Source: Ectopseudomonas composti (lineage in GTDB: Bacteria; Pseudomonadota; Gammaproteobacteria; Pseudomonadales; Pseudomonadaceae). Taken from it: 12,614 bases of DNA. A program made the position numbers and the translations under genes. The notes under the pieces are model-generated. The model saw nothing but the letters and a program-made list of their open reading frames with translations. It did no database searches and was not told the DNA's origin. This document shows positions 1 to 5,935 of the stretch, piece after piece (position 1 is the stretch's first letter; every line of letters starts with the position of its first letter). The DNA lies in assembly GCA_946886245.1 (NCBI GenBank), contig CAMPIF010000073.1, positions 1-12,614 on the forward strand. Direction: 5' to 3'.

Positions 1-1
1 G

Positions 2-856
2 AAGCTGGTACGCAAGGAAATCATCGAGGACGCCGAGAAGTACGGCGACGATCGCCGCTCGCCCATCGTCGCCCGCGCCGAAGCCAAGGCCCTGTCGGAA
101 ACCGAGCTGATGCCGACCGAGCCGGTCACCGTGGTGCTCTCGGAAAAAGGCTGGGTGCGCTGCGCCAAGGGTCACGACATCGACGCCACCGGCCTCTCCT
201 ACAAGGCCGGCGACGGCTTCAAGGCAGCAGCGCCGGGCCGCTCGAACCAGTACGCAGTCTTTATCGACTCGACAGGCAGGAGTTATTCGCTCGCGGCCCA
301 CAGCCTGCCGTCGGCACGCGGCCAGGGTGAACCACTGACCGGTCGCCTGACACCGCCTCCGGGTGCGACCTTCGAATGCGTGATGCTGCCGGAGGACAAT
401 GCGCTGTACGTGATCGCCTCCGACGCGGGCTACGGTTTCGTGGTCAAGGGCGAGGATCTGCAGGCCAAGAACAAGGCGGGCAAGGCGCTGCTGACCCTGC
501 CCAACGGCGCCAAGGTGGTCGCACCGAAGCCCGTCAGCAATCTGGAAGACGGCTGGTTGGCTGCGGTGACGACCGAAGGTCGTCTGCTGCTGTTCAAGGT
601 CACGGATCTGCCGCAACTGGGCAAAGGCAAGGGCAACAAGATCATCGGCATTCCCGGCGAGCGCGTCGCCTCGCGTGAGGAATATCTGACCGATCTGGCC
701 GTGCTGCCCAGCGGTGCCAGTTTGGTTTTGCAGGCCGGCAAGCGTACCCTGACACTCAAAGCCGACGACCTCGAGCACTACAAGGGCGAGCGCGGCCGCC
801 GCGGCAACAAGCTGCCGCGAGGCTTCCAGCGTGTCGACCAGCTTCTGGTCGAATAG
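2..856 (+). CDS. parC: DNA topoisomerase IV subunit A, C-terminal part (5' end outside window)
   Basis: This is the C-terminal 284 residues of ParC, the DNA-breaking subunit of topoisomerase IV, which decatenates daughter chromosomes as a ParC2ParE2 tetramer. The reading frame is open from base 2, so the gene starts upstream of the window; the internal ATG at 110 is not the start. The first residues (KLVRKEIIEDAEKYGDDRRS) match the end of the ParC coiled-coil and the link to the C-terminal beta-pinwheel. The pinwheel follows, with the ParC-type degenerate GyrA box SARGQGEPLTG near bases 320-350, and with ASDAGYGFV, NRAGKAL-like and LPQLGKGKGNKI segments that resemble E. coli ParC closely. The quinolone-resistance region and the catalytic tyrosine lie outside the window. 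The stop is TAG at 854-856. Identification is very secure. Confidence 0.97.
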   Translation, partial: KLVRKEIIEDAEKYGDDRRSPIVARAEAKALSETELMPTEPVTVVLSEKGWVRCAKGHDIDATGLSYKAGDGFKAAAPGRSNQYAVFIDSTGRSYSLAAHSLPSARGQGEPLTGRLTPPPGATFECVMLPEDNALYVIASDAGYGFVVKGEDLQAKNKAGKALLTLPNGAKVVAPKPVSNLEDGWLAAVTTEGRLLLFKVTDLPQLGKGKGNKIIGIPGERVASREEYLTDLAVLPSGASLVLQAGKRTLTLKADDLEHYKGERGRRGNKLPRGFQRVDQLLVE

Positions 857-888
857 CGTCGGCAACACGCCTCGTTCTTCCGGGATAT

Positions 889-930
889 CCGCGCTACCAG
901 CCAGCAGTCAAGGCTGGAGTCGTAGCGCGG
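889..930 (+). terminator. Bulged hairpin 33 bases after parC, possible terminator
   Basis: CCGCGCTA (889-896) pairs with TAGCGCGG (923-930), and CCAGCC (897-902) pairs with GGCTGG (912-917). The loop is nine bases and there is a five-base bulge, AGTCG, on the 3' side. TTT follows directly. It is placed where a parC terminator would be expected, but the bulge and short T run make it a weak intrinsic terminator. It could instead be a REP-like repeat or an RNA-processing structure. Confidence 0.35.
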
Positions 931-952
931 TTTGACGGATGATACGCGCCCC

Positions 953-972
953 GGGTCATGCGCAAATGACCC
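953..972. promoter_or_regulatory. 7-bp inverted repeat upstream of the lipoprotein gene
   Basis: GGGTCAT (953-959) and ATGACCC (966-972) are perfect inverted copies separated by GCGCAA. The symmetry and the position 59 bases before the start codon suit an operator for a dimeric regulator, or a small hairpin in the leader. No specific regulator is recognised. Confidence 0.25.
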
Positions 973-1030
973 TCTGCATGATATGGGATCGATGTGCAAC
1001 TGCCCCAGAAGCGGCTGCCTGGAATTAATG

Positions 1031-1750
1031 ATGACTGTAGTACGCCCTGTGGCCCTGCTTATGACCGCGCTGCTCGTATTGAGTGGTTGCAGTCTGCTGC
1101 AGCAGAAGCCGGTGCCTCTTTACCAACTCGATAGCGGCAGCGCCGTAACGCCGACCCAGGACAACGGTGTGACCGTACTGGTCGGTCCGATCAGCGTGGC
1201 CGATTACCTGCGCCAGCAAAATCTGCTGCAACGTCAGGCTGATGGCAGCCTGGTGGCCGCGCATGACGCCCGCTGGGCCAGCGGCCTGGCCAACGATATC
1301 GACCAGCAGATGTTGCGCCAGCTGGCCTGGCGCCTGGACAGCCAACGCCTGGTTCTAGCCCCGGCGGCACCAGGCTTCAGTGCCGACGCTCAAGTCATGC
1401 TGACCATCACCCGCCTGGACTCGGGGCCGACTCAACCTGCCGTGCTGGAAGCCCAGTGGCGCCTGCTCGACCGCCGTGGACAATTGCGCGACAGTCGCCT
1501 GATTCGCCTGGAAGAGGCGCACGGCGGGCCCATGGCCGAGCAGGTCAAGGCGCAGAGTATTCTGCTGCAACGCCTGGCGGCTGAACTGGCAGTGGCCATT
1601 CAGCCCATCGCTGCAGCCGAGCCTACCCCAGAGCCGTCGCGCAAGAAGCCTCCGGTGGCCAAAGCCCAACCGCAGGAACCCTCCGCGGCCGAACCAAAGA
1701 TCCCGGTGGCAGAACCGATCAAGATCGATACGGAAGTCTTCCGTTTCTAA
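1031..1750 (+). CDS. PqiC/YmbA-family (ABC-transport auxiliary) lipoprotein
   Basis: This is a predicted outer-membrane lipoprotein of 239 residues. The signal peptide MTVVRPVALLMTALLVLSGC ends in the lipobox LSGC, with the acylated Cys at residue 20. Mature residues up to about 180 fit the PqiC/YmbA (DUF330) family: PLYQLDSG after the Cys, then VLVGPISVADYLRQQ, and a region on 'dispersed' conserved residues ending in LLQRLAAELAVAI. In that family the protein is the periplasm-facing outer-membrane partner of MCE-type lipid transporters such as PqiAB. No MCE or ABC gene is present in this window, so the partner is unknown. The last 45 or so residues are rich in Pro, Lys, Ala and Glu and are not typical of the family core. 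ATG codons at 1028 and 1031 are both possible; 1031 is chosen because GGA (1021-1023) is seven bases upstream. A TTG-initiated longer frame from 932 would bury the signal peptide and is not favoured. Confidence 0.8.
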   Translation: MTVVRPVALLMTALLVLSGCSLLQQKPVPLYQLDSGSAVTPTQDNGVTVLVGPISVADYLRQQNLLQRQADGSLVAAHDARWASGLANDIDQQMLRQLAWRLDSQRLVLAPAAPGFSADAQVMLTITRLDSGPTQPAVLEAQWRLLDRRGQLRDSRLIRLEEAHGGPMAEQVKAQSILLQRLAAELAVAIQPIAAAEPTPEPSRKKPPVAKAQPQEPSAAEPKIPVAEPIKIDTEVFRF

Positions 1751-1778
1751 GCAAAAGCCCGCGAACGCGGGCTTTTGC
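1751..1778. terminator. Strong hairpin terminator, probably bidirectional
   Basis: GCAAAAGCCCGCG (1751-1763) and CGCGGGCTTTTGC (1766-1778) are perfect 13-base inverted copies, giving about a 12-bp stem with a GAAC loop. The stem begins immediately after the lipoprotein stop codon. Its outer pairs are A-T rich on both sides, so a T-rich tract follows the GC core in either direction. It can end the plus-strand lipoprotein transcript and the converging minus-strand acyl-CoA dehydrogenase transcript. Confidence 0.85.
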
Positions 1779-1784
1779 TTGTAG

Positions 1785-1801
1785 GGTGCGCCGTGCGCAC
1801 C
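1785..1801. repeat. Short REP-like palindrome
   Basis: GGTGCGC (1785-1791) and GCGCACC (1795-1801) are perfect inverted copies around CGT, preceded by GTAG. Sequences of the form GTAGGGTGCGC...GCGCACC are common intergenic repeats in Pseudomonas genomes (recalled, not searched). Its place between two converging genes fits a REP-like element. Confidence 0.45.
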
Positions 1802-1825
1802 AGCGCTCGGCCGTGGCGTGCGGGC

Positions 1826-3037
1826 TTACTTGAGCTCGCTGGAACTCTTGCCCAGCAGGCGCCGGGCGACGATCAGCAACTGAATCTGCTGGGTGCCTTC
1901 GAAGATATCGAGAATCTTCGAGTCGCGCGCCCACTTTTCCAGCAACTCATCCTCACCGTAGCCCAGCGCACCGGCCAGCTCCACGCACTTGAGCGTCACC
2001 TCGCTGGCCACACGGCCGGCCTTGGCCTTGGCGATCGAGGCCTCTTTCGAGTTGGGCAACTTGTTGTCAGCCATCCAGGCGGCCTTCAGCGTCAACAGAC
2101 GCGCCGCCTCCCATTCCGCCTCCAGGCGATACAGTGTCGCCTCGGCATGAGTGACGGTCAGCAGCGGCTTGGCGTAATCAAGGCGGCAGCCCGCCCTGAT
2201 CAGCAACTCACGCGTGCGCTCCAGCGCAGCACGCGCGACACCGACCGCCATGCCCGCCACCAGCGGCCGGGTGTTGTCGAAAGTCTCCATGACCCCGGCA
2301 AAGCCCTTCTGCACGTCGATCTCGGCGTTTCCCAGCAGGTTGGCCGCTGGTACCCGACAATCGCTGAGGCTGATCGAAGCCGTATCGGATGCCTTGATCC
2401 CCAGCTTCTTCTCCAGTCGCGTAACCGTCATTCCCGCTGTGCCCTTCTCCACCACGAAGGATTTGATCGCTGCACGCCCCAGGCTTTTGTCCAGCGTGGC
2501 CCAGATCACCACGGCATCGGCACGCTCACCGGAGGTGACGAAGATCTTCTCGCCATTGAGAATGTAGTGATCACCGTCGCGCACCGCCGTGGTGCGGATC
2601 GCGGCCGAGTCAGAGCCGCAACCGGGCTCGGTAATGGCCATGGCCGCCCAGGCCCCGGCGAAACGCGCCAGTTGTTCGTCATTGGCCACCGCCGCGATGG
2701 CTGCGTTGCCCAGGCCCTGGCGTGGCATGGCCAGCAGCAGGCCGACATCGCCCCAGCACAGCTCCATCACGCCGAGCAGCGCTGCCATGTTGCCAGCGTT
2801 CTCGTTGCCTGCCTGCTGTTCGCGTGCAGCCCCGCGCTTGCTGGCCGAGCCGGCACCGACTGCGTCGGGCGAGCCTTCGTTCATGCCATCGAGCAACGCG
2901 GCGAGCAGATCCAGCTCCTTGGGATAGGCGTGCTCGACCTTGTCATACTTGCGCGAGATCGGCCGGAAGTAGTGCTTGGCCACCTGCTGCGCCTGCTGTT
3001 GCAGGCCGTGGAATTTACGGGGGGTTTCCAGGTTCAT
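1826..3037 (-). CDS. Acyl-CoA dehydrogenase, catalytic-type subunit
   Basis: This is a 403-residue acyl-CoA dehydrogenase, a flavoenzyme that oxidises an acyl-CoA to the 2-enoyl-CoA. The N-terminal helical domain carries a Gly/Ala-rich insertion at about residues 52-80. The middle domain has AITEPGCGSD (134-143) and NGEKIFVTSG (161-170), which contact FAD and substrate. The C-terminal helical domain ends in DIFEGTQQIQ, where Glu380 aligns with the catalytic base Glu376 of human MCAD. The residues that normally reach the FAD of the adjacent subunit are changed: the ERxxFG arginine segment reads RAGCRLDYAKP (281-291), and the QxLGG segment reads ELAGA (353-357). The gene lies 14 bases after the stop of the other dehydrogenase gene and is very likely co-transcribed with it. 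ATG at 3037 has only a weak ribosome site (AGGCAG), which suggests coupling. Family assignment is secure; the substrate is unknown. It resembles the PA4994/PA4995 pair of P. aeruginosa by position (from memory). Confidence 0.9.
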   Translation of the reverse strand: MNLETPRKFHGLQQQAQQVAKHYFRPISRKYDKVEHAYPKELDLLAALLDGMNEGSPDAVGAGSASKRGAAREQQAGNENAGNMAALLGVMELCWGDVGLLLAMPRQGLGNAAIAAVANDEQLARFAGAWAAMAITEPGCGSDSAAIRTTAVRDGDHYILNGEKIFVTSGERADAVVIWATLDKSLGRAAIKSFVVEKGTAGMTVTRLEKKLGIKASDTASISLSDCRVPAANLLGNAEIDVQKGFAGVMETFDNTRPLVAGMAVGVARAALERTRELLIRAGCRLDYAKPLLTVTHAEATLYRLEAEWEAARLLTLKAAWMADNKLPNSKEASIAKAKAGRVASEVTLKCVELAGALGYGEDELLEKWARDSKILDIFEGTQQIQLLIVARRLLGKSSSELK

Positions 3038-3051
3038 GCTTGTCTGCCTGT

Positions 3052-4323
3052 TCAGAGATGAAGGCCGCCAGCGAGCACTGCCAAGCTGCGCAGGTCGCGA
3101 TACCAGCGCTCGACCGGGTGTTCCTGAGTAAAACCATGCCCCCCGAGCAGTTGCACCGCATCGGAACCGATCTTCATCGCCTTATCCACACAGAGCAGAC
3201 GTGCCAGATAGGCCTCACGGCGCAGCGGCAAACCGGCCTCGGCACGGGCGCAGGCCCGCCAGAGCAGCACGCGCATGGCGTCCAGTTCGATGGCGATGTC
3301 GGCCACCATGAAGGCCACGCCCTGGCGATGACTGATCGGCTCGCCGAACGCGTGGCGCTCGTTGCAGTACCTCGTCACGTAATCCAGTGCCGCCTGCGCC
3401 GTACCGACTGCAAGGGCGCAGAATGCCAAGGCCGAGTAATCGAGGAAGGTCAGAAAGTCGAAGCCATCGCCTGCCAGGCGGCACTCGCTCGACACCTTGA
3501 CGCCTTTCAGTTGAATACGCGCCAACCCACACGCCTTGAGCCCCATTCCCGGCTCGGCACGGCGGCTGACGCCTTTGCTCGCCGCATCGACGATAAATAG
3601 CGCCGGGCCATCAGTTGCCTGGGCACTTACGATCAATCGACTGGCAGCCAGACCGGCGATGACCAGCGCCTTCTCTCCATCGAGCAGATAGTGCGTGCCG
3701 CGCTTGCGCGCCCGCGTCGCAGGCTGACCAGCATCGGTCAATACGCCGGGCTCAGTGACCGCCAAGGCGAAGGCTGGCGCACCTTGCTCGCTGACGAATG
3801 CCGGCAACCAGGCAGCCTGCTGCGCCGAGCTTCCCCAGCGACGAATGCAATTGGCTGCAGACAGCGGCACCAGCAAGGCGGCGGCCAGAGAAAAGTCGCC
3901 CTGCGCCAGGCTATCGGCGATCAGCGCGTTGCTCAGCACGGTGCGCTCCCCAGCAAGACCACCTAGTGCCTCGGCAACACCATAGTGCGCCAGGCCCAGT
4001 TCATGCGCCTGATTGAGCAGTGCTGCCGGCACGTGAGCCTGGGCATCGGCCTCGTGCGCGGCCGGGCGCAGAACCTCCAGTGCGAAGCCCTGGAGCATGT
4101 CCACCAGCATCTGCTGTTCTTCGGTCAGCGACAGGTCAAACAGGTCATCGGCTGCAGGGCGCGGCCTGTTGCGGGTGCCGCCGGCGGCCAGGCGAAAACT
4201 GGCGCGGCTACCGCTGTAGACGAGCTTCTCGAAGGATTTGCGTACCTTGAGGCGGTCTGGCCAGTCGGCCTGGGCCAGCTTGCTCAGTACGTTCAGGGCC
4301 TGGCCCTGTGTATCGACGATCAT
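3052..4323 (-). CDS. Acyl-CoA dehydrogenase-like subunit lacking the catalytic glutamate
   Basis: This 423-residue protein has the acyl-CoA dehydrogenase fold after an N-terminal extension of roughly 60 residues. It keeps VTEPG (189-193), but the FAD-contacting GSD is changed to LTD, and the WITNG-type strand reads LVIAG (220-224). The C-terminal domain keeps the partner-side FAD motif NERHAFGEP (321-329) and QLLGGHGF (391-398). The catalytic EGT motif is absent: the aligned position is Ala418 and the chain stops five residues later. The alternative catalytic position used by isovaleryl-CoA dehydrogenase aligns with Ser297. It is therefore probably inactive alone and may form a heteromer with the product of the next gene. 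ATG at 4323 is chosen because GGAG (4337-4334) precedes it by nine bases. A GTG at 4338 would add five residues but has no visible ribosome site. Confidence 0.85.
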   Translation of the reverse strand: MIVDTQGQALNVLSKLAQADWPDRLKVRKSFEKLVYSGSRASFRLAAGGTRNRPRPAADDLFDLSLTEEQQMLVDMLQGFALEVLRPAAHEADAQAHVPAALLNQAHELGLAHYGVAEALGGLAGERTVLSNALIADSLAQGDFSLAAALLVPLSAANCIRRWGSSAQQAAWLPAFVSEQGAPAFALAVTEPGVLTDAGQPATRARKRGTHYLLDGEKALVIAGLAASRLIVSAQATDGPALFIVDAASKGVSRRAEPGMGLKACGLARIQLKGVKVSSECRLAGDGFDFLTFLDYSALAFCALAVGTAQAALDYVTRYCNERHAFGEPISHRQGVAFMVADIAIELDAMRVLLWRACARAEAGLPLRREAYLARLLCVDKAMKIGSDAVQLLGGHGFTQEHPVERWYRDLRSLAVLAGGLHL

Positions 4324-4465
4324 GGCATCTCGCTCCACGTGAGGGATGCCATCGATGATGCGCTGCCGACTGGCACACGCCTATGACCCTCAAGACGCGG
4401 CGCGGCGGCAATCGGGTCAAGCCACGGACAAGCTGAGCAAGGTCTGCGCCTTGCTCAGCCAGCGG
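4324..4465. other. Spacer between hldE and the dehydrogenase pair
   Basis: This 142-base spacer lies between two genes on the minus strand. It holds the hairpin at 4432-4459, next to the hldE end. The remaining bases next to the dehydrogenase start contain no convincing -35/-10 pair, although a promoter for the dehydrogenase pair would be expected here if the hairpin terminates the hldE transcript. Confidence 0.4.
4432..4459 (-). terminator. Hairpin just after hldE, likely terminator
   Basis: GCTGAGCAAGG (4432-4442) and CCTTGCTCAGC (4449-4459) are perfect 11-base inverted copies with a six-base loop, starting seven bases after the hldE stop codon on the minus strand. The tail after the stem on that strand is only TTGTCC, so termination may be partial and some transcription could run on into the dehydrogenase genes. 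Confidence 0.6.
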
Positions 4466-5887
4466 TCACTTGCTGCGAATCTTCTCGACGATAGCGGTGG
4501 TCGAGCTGTTTTCCACCAGCCCCAGCACACGTACTACGCCGCCATGGGCCTGGACGATATCGGCACCTACCACCTGATCGATGCCGTAGTCGCCGCCCTT
4601 GACCAGCACATCCGGCAGTACCTGTGCGAGCAGGCGCTCGGGCGTGTCTTCAGCGAAGCTCACCACCCAATCCACCGCACCGAGACCGGCGAGCACGGCC
4701 ATGCGCCGATCGACGGCGTTGATCGGACGCCCAGGACCTTTCAGACGGCTGACAGAGGCATCATCGTTGATCGCCACGATCAGGCGGTCACCCTGCGCAC
4801 GGGCCTGTTCCAGATAGGTCACATGGCCGGCGTGAAGAATGTCGAAGCAGCCATTGGTGAACACGATCTTCTCGCCATGGGCGCGAGCGTCCTCGATGGC
4901 GATCAGCAACTGATCCAGGCTCAGTACGCCACGCTCGGAGCCTTCTTCGCGCTGCACGGCGCGGCGCAGCTCGGGCGCGCTGATCGCTGCAGTGCCCAGC
5001 TTGCCGACGACGATGCCGGCAGCCAGGTTGGCCAGAGCCACCGCCAGCGGCAACTCCTCACCAGCAGCGATGGACGCTGCCAGGGTGGAAATGACCGTAT
5101 CGCCTGCACCGGTAACGTCGAATACCTCGCGGGCACGGGCTGGCAGATGCAACGGGGCGTGCTCCGGGCGCAGCAGGGTCATGCCGTGCTCGCCACGAGT
5201 TACCAATAGCGCGCCCAGCTCCAGTTCGCGCATCAGCGTGGCGCCCTTGCTGACCAGCTCGGCCTCATCGGCGCACCCCCCCACGATGAGTTCGAACTCA
5301 TGCAGATTGGGCGTGATCAGGCTGGCTCCACGGTAGATGGAGAAGTCCTTGCCCTTGGGATCGGCCAGCACCGCAATGCCCTTCTTGCGCGCGGCCTGGA
5401 TCAACACCTGATGATTCTGCAACGCACCCTTGCCATAGTCCGACAGCACCAACACCTTGATCCCATCGAGCAACCTATCGACCTCACGCGCCAGGGCCGC
5501 GGTATCGGTGTTGAAAGGCTCTTCGAAATCCATGCGCAGCAGTTGCTGGTGACGGCTCATCACCCGCAACTTGACGATGGTCGGCCGGCTGTCATGACGC
5601 TGAAAATGTGCATCCACACCCGCACCACGCAGGCTGTCGCTCAGGCTTTCAGCGGCTTCATCATTGCCGGTCACGCCAACCAGCAAGGCTCGCGCGCCGA
5701 GCGCGGCGATATTCAGGGCCACGTTGGCAGCACCACCGGGACGATCCTCGATCTGCTCGACACGCACCACCGGCACCGGCGCCTCAGGAGAAATCCGTGA
5801 GGTGCCGCCATGCCAATAGCGATCGAGCATCACGTCGCCCACCACCAGAACGGCGGCTTGATCGTAACGGGGCATGGTCAACTTCAT
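4466..5887 (-). CDS. hldE: Bifunctional heptose-7-phosphate kinase / heptose-1-phosphate adenylyltransferase
   Basis: HldE makes ADP-heptose for the inner core of lipopolysaccharide, performing two steps in the cytoplasm: phosphorylation of D-glycero-beta-D-manno-heptose 7-phosphate at C1, then adenylyl transfer after the phosphate at C7 is removed by GmhB. The 473-residue length and the start MKLTMPRYDQAAVLVVGDVM match the family. The kinase domain (about 11-330) is PfkB-like, with RPGGAANVA (49-57) and the anion-hole motif GAGDTVIS. The adenylyltransferase domain (about 342-473) begins VFTNGCFDIL and has the nucleotidyl-transfer motif HAGH (352-355) and LVKGGDY. ATG at 5887 follows GGAG (5896-5893) by five bases. 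The gene sits 48 bases after the de-N-acetylase gene on the same strand, so it may share the msbA transcript, and it may also have its own promoter in that gap. Confidence 0.97.
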   Translation of the reverse strand: MKLTMPRYDQAAVLVVGDVMLDRYWHGGTSRISPEAPVPVVRVEQIEDRPGGAANVALNIAALGARALLVGVTGNDEAAESLSDSLRGAGVDAHFQRHDSRPTIVKLRVMSRHQQLLRMDFEEPFNTDTAALAREVDRLLDGIKVLVLSDYGKGALQNHQVLIQAARKKGIAVLADPKGKDFSIYRGASLITPNLHEFELIVGGCADEAELVSKGATLMRELELGALLVTRGEHGMTLLRPEHAPLHLPARAREVFDVTGAGDTVISTLAASIAAGEELPLAVALANLAAGIVVGKLGTAAISAPELRRAVQREEGSERGVLSLDQLLIAIEDARAHGEKIVFTNGCFDILHAGHVTYLEQARAQGDRLIVAINDDASVSRLKGPGRPINAVDRRMAVLAGLGAVDWVVSFAEDTPERLLAQVLPDVLVKGGDYGIDQVVGADIVQAHGGVVRVLGLVENSSTTAIVEKIRSK

Positions 5888-5915
5888 AGGAGCTCCAGAG
5901 CAAAAAATGGAAGGA

Positions 5916-5924
5916 ATGATAACA
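5916..5924 (-). promoter_or_regulatory. Candidate extended -10 promoter for hldE
   Basis: On the minus strand TGTTATCAT (5924-5916) matches the extended -10 form TGnTATAAT with one mismatch in the hexamer. No -35 box lies at the usual distance, as is common for extended -10 promoters. Transcription would begin near 5909, leaving a leader of about 20 bases before the hldE start codon. Confidence 0.35.
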
Positions 5925-5935
5925 TGGCCACTCAG

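Larger units (their letters stand above)
857..1030. other. Spacer between parC and the lipoprotein gene, with two dyads
   Basis: This non-coding spacer holds a bulged hairpin (889-930), a 7-bp dyad (953-972) and the perfect palindrome GGATATCC (883-890). A TTGACG hexamer at 932-937 could be a -35 element for the lipoprotein gene, but no good -10 lies 16-18 bases further on. The only TA-rich stretch is TGATAT at 979-984, which is too far. A promoter for the lipoprotein gene is therefore likely here but cannot be placed. Confidence 0.4.

Noticed and set aside
932..1030. Longer TTG-initiated start for the lipoprotein gene
   Set aside because: It would add about 33 residues before a perfectly placed signal peptide and lipobox, and would run through the spacer dyad.
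1775..3061. Long plus-strand open frame of 428 codons opposite the catalytic dehydrogenase gene
   Set aside because: It is a mirror of a clear family member on the minus strand, is rich in Arg/His/Gln from GC-rich antisense codons, and has no recognisable domain or ribosome site.
4324..4338. GTG at 4338 as the start of the non-catalytic dehydrogenase subunit
   Set aside because: No ribosome site precedes it, whereas ATG at 4323 has GGAG nine bases upstream; the difference is only five residues, so this remains a mild preference.
4407..4424. Sigma-54-like TGGC...TTGC on the minus strand upstream of the dehydrogenase pair
   Set aside because: The GG and GC elements are twelve bases apart instead of the required ten.
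4346..5209. Plus-strand open frame of 287 codons opposite hldE
   Set aside because: It is antisense to a well-conserved enzyme and shows no family resemblance; stop codons are scarce here because of high GC.
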